DNA of 64,000 nt from Prinsepia uniflora (lineage: Eukaryota; Streptophyta; Magnoliopsida; Rosales; Rosaceae), in assembly GCA_032719365.1 (NCBI GenBank), contig CM064871.1, positions 74,132,383 to 74,196,382 of the forward strand, given 5' to 3'. A program made the translations under genes and the position numbers. How positions within the stretch are numbered: the stretch's first letter is position 1; every line of letters starts with the position of its first letter. The notes beneath the pieces are model-generated. The model worked only from the letters and a program-made list of their open reading frames with translations. It did not search any database and had not been told where the DNA came from. Positions 11,560-22,391 of this stretch are shown piece by piece.

Positions 11560-11830
11560 GTCCCTGCTGACGTCAGCATGACGTCACTGCTAACGTCATC
11601 TGACAGCTGTCAGGTTTGACATGTCAGACTCTGACAGGTGCCACGTGTCAACACCCGATTGGTCCACCTCACTAATCTGTCAGGCCACGTGTCAGATCTG
11701 ACATGTGCCACGTGTCAGTACGACACTGGTCCACGTCACTAACATGTCAATGCTGACTGTGCACTGACATGTGACACGTGTCGACACAAGAGTGGTCCAC
11801 GTCACTGACAGGTCTGACAGGGTGCCACGT
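11560..11830. repeat. CACGTGTCA/TGACGTCA-rich block in element 1 LTR
   Basis: Short repeats 'gccacgtgtca', 'ctgacatgt' and 'tgacgtca' recur many times, with G-box cores (CACGTG) and TGACGTCA palindromes. The right LTR has the same block (about 18,890-19,200) with one extra unit. In plants these are bZIP-type binding cores; a role in transcription of the LTR is an inference. Confidence 0.6.
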
Positions 11831-13014
11831 CATCACCCCTGTCCTCAAACGGGTCGACCCGCTTCTCTGCAACTGGGTCGATCAGACCCGCGATCATTAC
11901 CCGGTCACCAATCCCTCAATTCTCAACCATTTTTGTTCAGGTTTGTTCCTAATTACTCGTCTCAATCCCAGAAAGGGTTCTAGCTAATTAAAATCATCAA
12001 AAAAGCACTGGATTAGAGACTTACCTCGATGAACAAAACCCGATTTTTCCCATCGCCGTTTAGCCTCCGTTCAAGCCTTCTCAGCTCACGAAAACAAGCT
12101 CTTGAGGTTCCTATTAGTCCCTAGAATCGATTAGGGTTAATAGAAATCAAAGACACACGTTGGAAATCAAGTTTCAAATTCTGAGTTTTTCAAACTGTTT
12201 CGGGTTTTGAGGACTGCCTGTCTCACCGCCGTCCGCCGCCGTGATCACTGCCGTCTACCGCCTCACCAGTCCAGTCCAGCCACTCACAACGCAGGAACCA
12301 GGTGCTATGCAGGTGTGATGGTTGAAATGGGCAGAATGTGGTGTCGGGTAGGAAAATATATAGAAATTGAGGGAATCTGTTCACACAAAATGGATGGTCC
12401 AGATTTGATCTCAGGGATGAGATCAATGGTTGGGATGAAATTTGGAGGTTTCAGATCAATGGCTGGAATTAAAAGTTGGTTTTAATGGTATTTAAACCCA
12501 TAGTGGATCTGATCCAATCTAGCCAATGGGTGAGTGACACTTGTCACTCATCCAGGTGTCCTCCAATCAGAAAATCAGAATAAAATATTCGACACGAAAA
12601 CCGAGACGCGAACCTCCCGATTTCACGTTTCTGACATAACTTCCTCGTACGAAGTCCGATTTTGGCGTGCCGCCTGTCTACGGACTCAGGACATCGAGAC
12701 CTACCTAACGGTCCTTGAGTCATGTGAAAATTAGTTTCCAAACGAAAAGTCAACACTTTCGCCCCTAAAGTCCAAATTACGGTAATGCCCCTGAACTTCC
12801 GATAGTCATAACTTTTTCCCTGATCGTCCGAATTGGACGTGCCCCCTGTCTATGAACTCGTGACGTCTCGAACTACGTCACGGTCACTGGTCAAAGTCCA
12901 TTTGACCCACCAATCAAAAAGTCAATAATTTGGCCATACCATTCACAAGGGTAAAAACGTCAATTCATATATTAAATTACAATATTAAAATCCTCGAATT
13001 TCCGGGGTGTTACA

Positions 13015-13050
13015 ACCTTCCCCCCTTAAGAAATTTCGTCCCGAAATTTC
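13015..13050 (-). other. Element 1 polypurine tract and adjacent hairpin
   Basis: The minus strand reads AAGGGGGGAAGGT immediately before the 3' LTR, a typical polypurine tract. Next to it is a perfect hairpin GAAATTTCG/CGAAATTTC with a 3-nt loop (13,030-13,050), which overlaps the stop codon of pol. Confidence 0.8.
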
Positions 13051-14770
13051 AAAGAAACAAGTGAGGAAATTGTTCTTGCATCTGAGCCTCAGGCTCCCAT
13101 GTGGCTTCTTCCACATTCTGGTTTCTCCAGAGAATCTTCACGAGAGGAATCGTCTTCCGACGTAGTACCTTGTCTTTCCGATCCAAAATCTGCACTGGTT
13201 GTTCCTCAAAGCTCAAATCCCCTCGGAGTTCGATAGGTTGTTCCCTTAGTACATGAGAAGCATCATGTACATACTTCCGCAGCATCGATACGTGAAAAAC
13301 ATCGTGAACTCTAGAAAGTTCTGGAGGTAGTGTCAATCTGTATGCAACCCTGCCAATCCTCTCCACCATCTCATAAGGTCCGATAAAACGTGGACTCAGT
13401 TTCCCCCGTCGACCAAAACGGATAATCCCTTTCCACGGAGATAACTTCAGGAAGACAAAATCTCCCACTTCAAACTCCAAGTCTCGAATTCGTCGATCGG
13501 CATAACTCTTTTGGCGATCCTGTACCGCCTTCAATCTCTCCTTGATAACACGAACAGTTTCCAGGGTTAAGTCCATCAATTCTGGCCCTACCGCCGCTCG
13601 CTCCCCTATCTCCATCCAGCAGATAGGTGTCCTGTACTGTCGACCATACAGTGCCTCATAAGGTGCCATCCCGATGCTTGTCTGATAGCTGTTGTTGTAA
13701 GTGAATTCCATCAATGGCAAATGAGTATCCCAAGAATCCTTAAACTGTAGCACACAGGACCTCATCATGTCCTCCAGGGTCTGAATGGTCCGTTCAGACT
13801 GTCCATCGGTCTGTGGATGGAACGCAGTACTGAAACGTAGGGTTGTTCCCAAAGTAGCTTGCAAACTCCGCCAGAACCTGGAAGTGAAACGCGGATCACA
13901 ATCGGACACGATCGATTCCGGCGTACCATGCAATCGTATGATTTCCTTTACGAACAATTGAGCCAGTCGGTTAGGTTTATAAGTCTCCTGAATTGGCAGA
14001 AAATGGGCTGACTTGGTTAACCGATCCACGATCACCCATACTCCGTCCACTTCACTCTGAGTCCTTGGTAACTTAAAGACGAAGTCCATGGTGATGTGAT
14101 CCCACTTCCACTCGGGAATCGGAAGTGGCTGCATAGCCCCATAAGGTCTCTACCGTTCCGCCTTAACCTGCTGACAGGTTAAGCATTTGCTCACAAACTC
14201 CGCAATGTCCTTCTTCATTCCTGGCCACCAATAATGGTTCCGGAGGGTACGGTACATCTTTGTACCTCCCGGATGCATAGCATAAGCTGAACTATGGGCC
14301 TCCTCAAGAATCTCGGCCCGTAACTCTGCCACTGCAAGTACACACAAACGGCCCAACTTCACAAGTGCTCCATCATCCCGGATGGTAAAATCCTCTCTCC
14401 CATCCGCATCGACCTCAATCCTGTAAATATAGAGTATCGGATCCTGAAGTTGTGCTTCGATGATCCGATCAATCAGCACAGGTCGTACATGGAAGCTGGC
14501 GAACAAAGCTCCATGCTCATCTGTATCCAACATAACTCCCGCCTTCCGGAGTTCCACCAGCAAATGAAGATACACCATCCCTAGGTGTGCAACAGATCCC
14601 GCTGACTTCCTGCTGAGTGCATCTGCCACCACATTGGCCTTACCCGGATGGTACTCGATCGTACAGTCATAATCCTTCAGCAGTTCCAACCATCTCCGTT
14701 TCCTCATGTTAAGCTCCTTTTGAGTGAATAAATACTTTAGACTCTGGTGGTCGGTGTATATCCAGCACGT
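13049..14770 (-). pseudogene. pol: Element 1 pol: RNase H end, integrase, chromodomain
   Basis: Read leftwards. The frame opens just after the frameshift with the RNase H tail (motif TDHQSLKYLF) and enters integrase with its zinc-binding region (H...H...CLTCQQVK). It continues with the catalytic core (MDFVFKLPR, IVDRLTKSAHFLP, SDCDPRF, HPQTDGQSERT) and ends in a chromodomain (VLRRKTIPLVKILW...ATWEP). An in-frame TAG at 14,150-14,152 interrupts it where sibling element 3 has CAG (Gln). A frameshift near 14,770 separates it from the RT part. SDCDPRF has Cys where most copies have Arg. Confidence 0.9.
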
Positions 14771-14867
14771 TGGGCCCGAATAGGTAATGTCTCCAGATTT
14801 TTAGAGCATGAACCACCGCTGCCAACTCCAAATCATAGGTAGGGTAGTTCAACTTATGAGTCTTTAG

Positions 14868-15818
14868 CTACCGGGATGCATAGGCGATAACCTTGCCAGT
14901 TTGCATCAACACGCAGCCCAAACCTTGTAGCGATGCGTCACTAAAGACCACGAATTCTCCACTGTCATCCGACAATGCAAGGACAGGTGCAGTGGTCAAT
15001 CGATCCTTCAATTCTTGAAAACTCCGATCACACTGCTCGTCCCAAATGAATTTTACTCCCTTCCGAGTCAAACGAGTCAATGGTGCAGCAATTTTGGAGA
15101 AACCCTCCACGAATCTTCGGTAGTAACCAGCTAACCCAACAAAACTCCTCACCTCCGTTACCATTGTCGGTCTAGCCCAGTTAATCACCGCTTCTGTTTT
15201 CTGGGGATCCACGCTAATCCCATCCGTCGATATCACGTGTCCCAGAAAACCAATACTGCTCAGCCAAAACTGACACTTGCTCAGCTTGGCGTACAACTGT
15301 TCTTGTCTCAGCTTCTCCAACACTAACCGTAGATGTTCCTCATGTGCTCGGGCACTCCTTGAGTACACCAAGATATCATCGATGAACACAATCACGAATT
15401 TATCCAAGTAGGGTCGGAAGACCCGGTTCATCAGATCCATGAATGCTGCTGGAGCATTCGTCAAACCAAAAGGCATAACCAGGAACTCGTAGTGTCCATA
15501 ACGGGTTCGAAAAGCAGTTTTTGGGATATCCTCCTCCGAAATCCTCAGTTGGTGATACCCAGACCGCAAATCAATCTTCGAGAAGCACTGTGCTCCCCGC
15601 AACTGGTCAAAAAGGTCATCGATCCTGGGTAGAGGATACTGGTTCCTCAGTGTCACCTTGTTGAGTTGCCAATAGTAAATGCACAAACGGAGACTCCCTT
15701 CCTTCTTCTTTACGAACAACACCGGTGCTCCCCACGGTGAAGTACTCGGTCGGACGTATCCCAAATCCACCAACTCCTGCAATTGAGTTTTGAGTTCTCG
15801 TAACTCGGCGGGCGCCAT
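14868..15818 (-). pseudogene. pol: Element 1 pol: reverse transcriptase and RNase H start
   Basis: The 316-codon open stretch contains RT motifs SPWGAPVLFVKKKEGSLRLC, NQYPLPRIDDLFDQL, the catalytic FIDDILVYS and the RNase H beginning VFSDASLQGLGCVL. It ends at a TAG (14,868) placed where element 3 has Gln (ASRQLK). It starts after another in-frame stop at 15,831-15,833 that separates it from protease. RT is complete as a domain, but the polyprotein is broken on both sides. Confidence 0.9.
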
Positions 15819-15830
15819 CCGGTATGGTGC

Positions 15831-16481
15831 CTAGGATATAGGTCGAGTACCAGGGAGTAGTTCAATCGTAAACTCGATCTCCCGCGATGGCGATAATCCA
15901 GGTAAGTCTTCCGGGAACACATCCGGAAACCCACGCACCACCAGTATCTCGTCGATACCCCGAGTATCAACCTGATCCGACACGACATGCGCCAGATAAC
16001 CCTGGCATCCCTTCCGTAGAAGTTTGGTAGCAGTAAGTGAAGAAATCACTTCAGGAGGCGAACCGTCACGTTCCCCCTGGAAGATAACCTTCGGCAAACC
16101 CGGGCTTCGCAGAATCACTTGCTTGCTACAGCAATCGATGAGCGACCCATGCTCCGATAGCCAATCCATTCCCAAAATTACATCAAAGTCGTGGATATCC
16201 AAAATAATTAAATCCGCTGGTAAATCCACATCCTCAATCCTCACCGGGCACCTCCGAATCACCTGATTCACAAGGTACACGATGCCCATCGGGGTGCCAA
16301 CACCCATTTCACAATCTAAGGCTGATACCACACATTCAAGCATACCAGCACAACTCTTCGAAATAAAAGAATGTGTAGCCCCCACATCCATCAACACACG
16401 TACAAGAAGGTTTAAGATATGTAGTGTACCTGTAACCACACCTGGGGCAGTCCTCGCCTGCTGCTGGGTCATAGCAAACAC
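15831..16481 (-). pseudogene. pol: Element 1 aspartic protease region
   Basis: It begins VFAMTQQQART, the usual Gag-protease junction of this clade. It contains the active-site segment LMDVGATHSFIS and the flap-side motif DVILGMDWLSEHG, then the linker to RT. The catalytic triplet reads Asp-Val-Gly instead of Asp-Ser/Thr-Gly, so the enzyme would probably be inactive even without the stops. It is in a different frame from Gag, with a frameshift between about 16,481 and 16,630. Confidence 0.88.
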
Positions 16482-16499
16482 TTGGCCTTAGGCCCTCCA

Positions 16500-17500
16500 T
16501 TCCGTCTGCGTCCGCGCGCACCATGCCCAGCACCTCGGTCACCTCTCTGACCGCGACCTCCATTAATGTGTGAAGTCGTGCTCTGCACCACACTAGAGCC
16601 CCCGACGTCGTTGTTCTTGGACCACAGCGGGCAGTCACAGGCATAGTGGCCCTCCTCTTCGCAAGCAAAACAGGTTACTGGCCTCGGCTAGCCCGAATGC
16701 CCACCAGAAGCACCGCTCCAAGATGAACGCTGCCCAGAGTTGTATCCTGATCCTCTGCCCTGAGAGCCTCCGCGTCGACCTGACCAACCACGACCTTTAA
16801 AGGATGAGGGTGCTCCCCTATAGCCTCCTCCCTTGTTGTTCTTCTGGCCCGATGGCCCACAGTGTGGGCGATCCTGACGTCGCCCCTCGCCCGAAGGCTG
16901 TCGTGTCTGGTGTGCCGCCAGACTGGCCTCGACACGCACCGCAGCGTTGACCATATCTCTCAGTGAAGCATGAGTAGCAGCAGTCACACTTGCCCGGATC
17001 TCCCCTCGGAGTCCAAGCTCGAACCTTTGGCATTTGTCCTCCTCCGTGCTCATGAATGATGCAGCGAACCGGGATATTTTTCCGAAAGTCTGCTCGTAGT
17101 CCGCAACGGACATATCTCCCTGCTCACCCTGCAAGAATTCAGCCTCCCGTGCCGCACGAAATGATCGCGGGTAGTACTGGTCCAGAAATCGGGAACGGAA
17201 AGCTTCCCAAGTAGTGGTATGGACAGACCACCCAGACATTTCAAGGTCGTGCCACCACTGGTAGGCTCCTCCTTCCAGCAAGAAGGCCGCCAAAGTTACC
17301 CGTTCGCCCGGAGGGCAGTGCATCACCGTGAAGATCCTTTCCCATTTGGTGATCCAATAATGAGCATCTTCGGGGTTCGATCCCCCATTGAAAGGAGTGG
17401 CTCCCAGACGTTGAGCCCGCTCAATGCTTGCGCATTCCATTTCCCTTTCCAGATCCTCGTTAGTTCGTGTATAAGGGATCCTCCTTGGAGGCATAACCAA
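16500..17500 (-). pseudogene. gag: Element 1 gag with CCHC zinc knuckle
   Basis: The 270-codon frame (17,500 to 16,688; a MPPRR start is at 17,494) carries typical Ty3 Gag motifs: ERAQRLGATPFNG, WERIFTVMHCP, FRSRFLDQYYPRS, LGLRGEIRASV. A Gly/Arg/Ser-rich tail follows. A TAG at 16,688-16,690 stops it, but in the same frame the CCHC knuckle CFACEEEGHYACDC follows at 16,631-16,672. Gag is therefore nearly complete apart from one nonsense codon and a downstream frameshift. Confidence 0.9.
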
Positions 17501-17589
17501 CTGTCAAGAGGCATAGATCAGTTAACATTATCCTTAAACTCGAAAAGTAACTAGTACTAATCGCTAGTCTAGCATGCTGCCACAACCTA

Positions 17590-17603
17590 GTGCTTTGATA
17601 CCA
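17590..17603 (-). other. Element 1 primer-binding site
   Basis: The minus strand reads TGGTATCAAAGCAC, three bases after the 5' LTR. This is the plant tRNA-iMet-type primer site TGGTATCAGAGC with a G to A change. It marks the start of the internal region. Confidence 0.88.
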
Positions 17604-17606
17604 AGC

Positions 17607-20383
17607 TGACAGGACCCGCCCCGATCCTCTCTGGGACCACATGGGGACGTGACCTGCTCCCGTCTAACACCCAAAATAATGTTCCAATTGTAACCTTAAA
17701 CGTTCAAATGCATAAAAACCAAATTAAAGTTCTACATCAAGTTCGAAATAAACAGATGTCAGACAAGGGATGAAATCCAAATCACAAGTTGCAAGCACGA
17801 CTCTAACATAAACCTGCGGGTAAAATCACCCAACAGGGATTCAGGTACGCAGAAGTAGATCTATGCCTCAGCCTCAGGTTCCTCCTCTACCTCATTAGCA
17901 CGACCTGGAGGGGTTACCAAAACATCAAGGGTGAGTGGACCGAAACTCAAGTTTATAAAATCGTTTAGTAAGTAAAACATATAATTTACCCCTCCGTTTT
18001 CCAAACATGCATCCATCAGAATTTAAAAAAAAAAAACCATAATTCATATAATATGTATCATAAGGCATATAATAAAACCATAAACATAATTTTAGCCACT
18101 GCACTATACACTCTAATCTTGACATCCCCGATGTCTGACGTCCCTGACGTCCAATAAGGTCACAATCTCAAGGCTACGCGTGCCACTCCGGTCTCAACTC
18201 TGAGTTCAATCCCCGAACCCCGTTCGGGTACAGCATCCCTAATGCTTATCGTCATAGACGCTGGACGTTCTAGACGTCCGTGACCACTCCGGGGTACCTC
18301 ATCCGGAGGAGACAGTATCACATGAATGGATCTATACAGTGCAGTACCAAATACATTTTATTGATATCCACATGCAAAGCATATATATATATATACATAG
18401 ATAAAATCCAAACCAATCTTTAAGTTTCATCAGACGGGTCTCATGCCCAAATATCGGGAAACGTGCCATAACCATAATTTCCATATCATAAAAACCGTTA
18501 TTTGTTTTTAGCATGTGAATATATATAAGTAAACCAGAAAACATTTATGCACGCAAGGGTTTAAGGAAAACGGCCCACTCACAGTACAATCCTACTGAAA
18601 ACCGAACGTATACCCTCGTTCTAGTACAATTGTACAATCCCTGTCATGTCCAAAGTATACGTAAAGGTCAATACAAACCCCTAACATTTAACCATGAAAC
18701 CCTAGACCGAAACCGGCCCGGCAAAGCCGCCCGAACGCACTTCCCGAGGTAATAAACCTCATTTTGACCAACTTAATGATCTCTGATCGACCCTGTTAAA
18801 CCTGTCAGTGACGTGGTTCCACCAAAAACACTGTTCACACATGCCCCCACGTGCCGATCAACGCGTCGGTCAACACAGGAACAGTCCCTGCTGACGTCAG
18901 CATGACGTCCTGCTGACGTCATCTGACAGCTATCAGGTTTGACATGTCAGACTCTGACAGATGCCACGTGTCAACACCCGATTGGTCCACCTTACTGATC
19001 TGTCAGGCCACGTGTCAGATCTGACATGTTTCACGTGTCAGCACGGCACTGGTCCAAGTCACTAACATGTCAGTGACACGTGGCAGTCCCTGATTGGGCC
19101 ACGTCACTAACATGTTAGTGCTGACTGTGCACTGACATGTGACACGTGTCGACACAAGAGTGGTCCACGTCACTGACAGGTCTGACAGGGTGCCACATCA
19201 TTACCCCTGTCTTCAAACGGGTTGACCCGTTTCTCTGCAACTGGGTCGATCAGACCCGCGATCATGACCCGGTCACCAATCCCTCAATTCTCAACCATTT
19301 TTGTTCAGGTTTGTTCCTAATTACTTGTCTCAATCCCAGAAAGGGTTCTAGCTAATTAAAATCATCAAAAAAGCACTGGATCAGAGACTTACCTCGATGA
19401 ACAGAACCCGGTTTTTCCCGTCGCCGTTTAGCCTCCATTCAAGCCTTCTCAGCTCACGAAAACAAGCTCTTGAGGTTCCTATTAGTCCCTAGAATCGATT
19501 AGGGTTAATAGAAATCAAAGACACACGTTGGAAATCAAGTTTCAAATTCTGAGTTTTTCAAACTGTTTCGGGTTTTGAGGACTGCCTGTCTCGCCGCCGT
19601 CCGCCGCCGTGATCACTGTCGTCTACCGCCTCACCAGTCCAGTCCAGCCACTCACAACGCAGGAACCAGGTGCTATGCAGGTGTGATGGTTGAAATGGGC
19701 AGAATGTGGTGTCGGGTAGGAAAATATATAGAAATTGAGGGAATCTGTTCACACAAAATGGATGGTCCAGATTTGATCTCAGGGATGAGATCAATGGTTG
19801 GGATGAAATCTAGAGGTTTCAGATCAATGGCTGGATTTAAAAGTTGGTTTTAATGGTATTTAAACCCATAGTGGATCTGATCCAATCTAGCCAATGGGTG
19901 AGTGACACTTGTCACTCATCCAGGTGTCCTCCAATCAGAAAATCAGAATAAAATATTCGACACGAAAACTGAGATGCGAACCTCCCGATTTCACGTTTCT
20001 GACCATAACTTCCTCGTACGAAGTCCGATTTTGGCGTGCCGCCTGTCTACGAACTCAGGACATCGAGACCTACCTAACGGTCCTTGAGTCATGTGAAAAT
20101 TATTTGCCAAACGAAAAGTCAACATTTTCGCCCCTAAAGTCCAAATTACGGTAATGCCCCTGAACTTCCGATAGTCATAACTTTTTCCCTGATCGTCCGA
20201 ATTGGACGTGCCCCCTATCTATGAACTCGTGACGTCCCGAACTACGTCACGGTCACTGGTCAAAGTCCATTTGCCCCACCAATCAAAAAGTCAATAATTT
20301 GGCCATACCATTCACAAGGGTAAAAATGTCAATTCATATATTAAATTACAATATTAAAATCCTCGAATTTCCTGGGTGTTACA
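17607..20383 (-). mobile_element. Element 1, 5' LTR (2777 bp)
   Basis: It is the partner of 10,259-13,014, with the same ends and internal landmarks: hairpins from 18,121, CACGTG block about 18,890-19,200, palindrome 19,896-19,921, U3 modules about 20,000-20,275. The end 'cctgggtgttaca' differs by one base from the left copy. A count of differences between the two would date the insertion; I did not align them fully. Confidence 0.92.
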
Positions 20384-20966
20384 TAATATTCATTACCATT
20401 TTGGCCTCTCTTGATAGGCTCAATAATCACAATCTTCCAGTAGAATCACAAATCGTTAGCTCGTGATACGGGATACTTATCCCATACCGTTACCTTATTA
20501 ATTTGTCCATAATCGACATGTAAGCTCAGACTATCATCCCTCTTTCCTCTTACCGCATAAGAAATACTGGATTCCCCATGGCAACACTGAGCCCAATGAA
20601 CCCGTATCTACCAAGTCCCGTACCTGCACTTTCAGTCCTTATGACTCCATAGGTGCCACATACTAGGGTGTCCGAGAAACAACTCGTATATTCTACAAGG
20701 TCTCCATCATCAACTCAATTTCTCATCCTAGCAAAATCTCAGGAAATATGTATTGAGAAATCTGTGCATGCATCTACAGCTAACACCAGGCATCTCATAC
20801 ATTAATCATCTATTCCACACACTTGACCAGCTACTTTAATTACCTCATACCAACGGTCCATCGATTGTGAGGGTCAAAATCATTCTAGAGGATAACACCC
20901 TCGAGCCTCTCTGAACCATGACCTCTGGTACTCCTAAACTCCACATATCACTCTCTAATCGACATA

Positions 20967-21017
20967 CTCGATAGATGTATTATGAGTCATCAACCAATCC
21001 ATTCCAAGGATTACGTC
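20967..21017 (-). pseudogene. pol: Element 2 protease remnant
   Basis: In one minus-strand frame this reads DVILGMDWLMTHNTSIE, the conserved segment after the active site of Ty3 proteases (element 1 has DVILGMDWLSEHG). The flanking sequence has lost the frame. It shows that element 2 once carried pol. Confidence 0.75.
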
Positions 21018-22243
21018 CAAACTCAGAATTATGCCAAGCCAGCCACTAGGCGAATGATACCAGTCATCCTAAGTAGCCTCACATCGATAGGTCTACCCCC
21101 CTTATATATCACCAATTTCACCATAGATAATTACCAAGGTTACCACATTCATGTCATCCAATTTATCACATATATAACTTCAATCGGTTCACCGACTTCC
21201 ATACCATAACCAATCACAGACGTCGCCATATCCGTCCAGTGTATAATCTCAAGATATGAAAGAGTGGATAGCCTGGGACCTACCAAATACATACGTCCTG
21301 GTTAAACTTACTTCATAACCACAAGTAATACATATCCATGTCAACACTTCAGGGCTACTCAGACCTCCTCCTAGTAACTGCAATCCTTATGCAAGTGGTC
21401 CCAATCCGATCACGCCCCTACGGTTCATCACGGGCCCTACCAACTCTTCCCTACCCTGCCACATCAACAATCAATGCAGGAGCCAATCCTTGTTCCATTG
21501 CACCCCAACTGTGCCATCTCACTGTATCAATCAATCTATATAACTATTTCTTTATGAAGTGACCAGACGACCGACAATCATAGCTATTACTACATAATTA
21601 ACCTTATTACTTTACCTCCCAGTGGACACGACTAGCGTCCCACTGAATTGGACTATCTCCTAAGTCCAAATCCCTGTATATCTCGGGTCTCCGCCCGAAC
21701 CTCAGTCACTAAGGAAACTGACGCGTCCCATAAGTCCAATAAACAAAGTTAAACAAGACCAATCCATGATTTCCAAACTCATCATTTTCTAACCTTATAC
21801 CAGTCCTTGGCATCCTAAGTGCCAAACATTCCTCAATCAACCTTTCTGGCTCTTCTCGAGCTCGGATACATTACCATGACTCATCTCAAGTCCTAACCAA
21901 TATCCTGATTCATTTCAAGTCCCGTATCCATATCTCGACTCCTATTGAGTCCAAACTCATACCAATCAGCCATGCCAGCATTGACATACCCAGTCACCAA
22001 GAAAATACCGATGGTCAACCACATCTTATACGACCTATAAGGCCTAAGGGATATCCCATCACATTCTAGATTCTATAGACACACATTCCACTTAAGGATT
22101 CCACTGATAATAATCTCATCCCGAGTGTAACTTGCCCAGATGTGCAACCTTTCTAGACACTGGGCTCATTTATCCCTAGGACCCACACAATGCTATGTCT
22201 AACAGACAGTAGCTCACAGTGTACACTAATTAACATCGGACCC

Positions 22244-22348
22244 TTAATCCAGGGTCAACCTCATCCGAGATCTATCACGAGGTCTCATGCACCCTCGTCT
22301 ACCCTTCTCACTACCAGGTCGCGCACGAGGCTTACGTTTTGGAGGCAT
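22244..22348 (-). pseudogene. gag: Element 2 Gag N-terminal remnant (34 codons)
   Basis: A minus-strand ATG at 22,348, 25 bases past the primer site, opens MPPKRKPRARPGSEKGR and closes at TAA 22,244-22,246. The basic MPP(K/R)R start resembles the MPPRR start of element 1 Gag, at about the expected place. Nothing Gag-like follows in frame. Confidence 0.5.
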
Positions 22349-22372
22349 GATGTGGCAACAGAATCAGCAACC

Positions 22373-22388
22373 TAGTGCTCTGATACCA
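22373..22388 (-). other. Element 2 primer-binding site
   Basis: The minus strand reads TGGTATCAGAGCACTA, three bases after the 5' LTR, complementary to the 3' end of plant initiator tRNA-Met. Confidence 0.85.
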
Positions 22389-22391
22389 AGT

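Larger units (their letters stand above)
10259..13014 (-). mobile_element. Element 1, 3' LTR (2756 bp)
   Basis: It runs on the + strand from 'tgacaggacccgcc' to 'ccggggtgttaca', closely matching the right LTR. Most differences are single bases or short indels. One larger change is that the right copy has about 60 extra bases near 19,065 with repeated 'cacgt' motifs. It holds a hairpin cluster (10,771-10,957), a dense run of 'ccacgtgtca' repeats (about 11,560-11,830), a 26-bp palindrome (12,528-12,553) and the two U3 modules (about 12,633-12,725 and 12,803-12,905). Confidence 0.92.
10259..20383 (-). mobile_element. Element 1: full-length Ty3 chromovirus (Tekay/Del type), 10.1 kb, coding region decayed
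   Basis: It has two LTRs (10,259-13,014 and 17,607-20,383), a tRNA-iMet-type primer site (17,590-17,603), a polypurine tract (13,015-13,029) and Gag, zinc knuckle, protease, RT-RNase H and integrase with a C-terminal chromodomain, in that order on the minus strand. Long LTRs plus a chromodomain suggest the Tekay/Del clade. In-frame stops and at least two frameshifts mean it cannot make a full polyprotein. It sits inside element 2. Confidence 0.92.
20384..22391 (-). mobile_element. Element 2, internal region, 5' part (decayed)
   Basis: It is the continuation of 9,078-10,258 after element 1. Read leftwards from its 5' LTR it has a primer site (22,373-22,388), a Gag-like start (22,348), a long unreadable stretch, a recognisable protease remnant (20,967-21,017) and RT N-terminal sequence near 20,560-20,640. 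Element 2 was therefore probably an ordinary gag-pol element, now much older than element 1, which inserted in its RT region. Confidence 0.7.

Noticed and set aside
22373..22388. tRNA-like sequence
   Set aside because: Only the complement of a tRNA 3' end is present (retrotransposon primer site); no cloverleaf can be drawn here or at the other primer sites.
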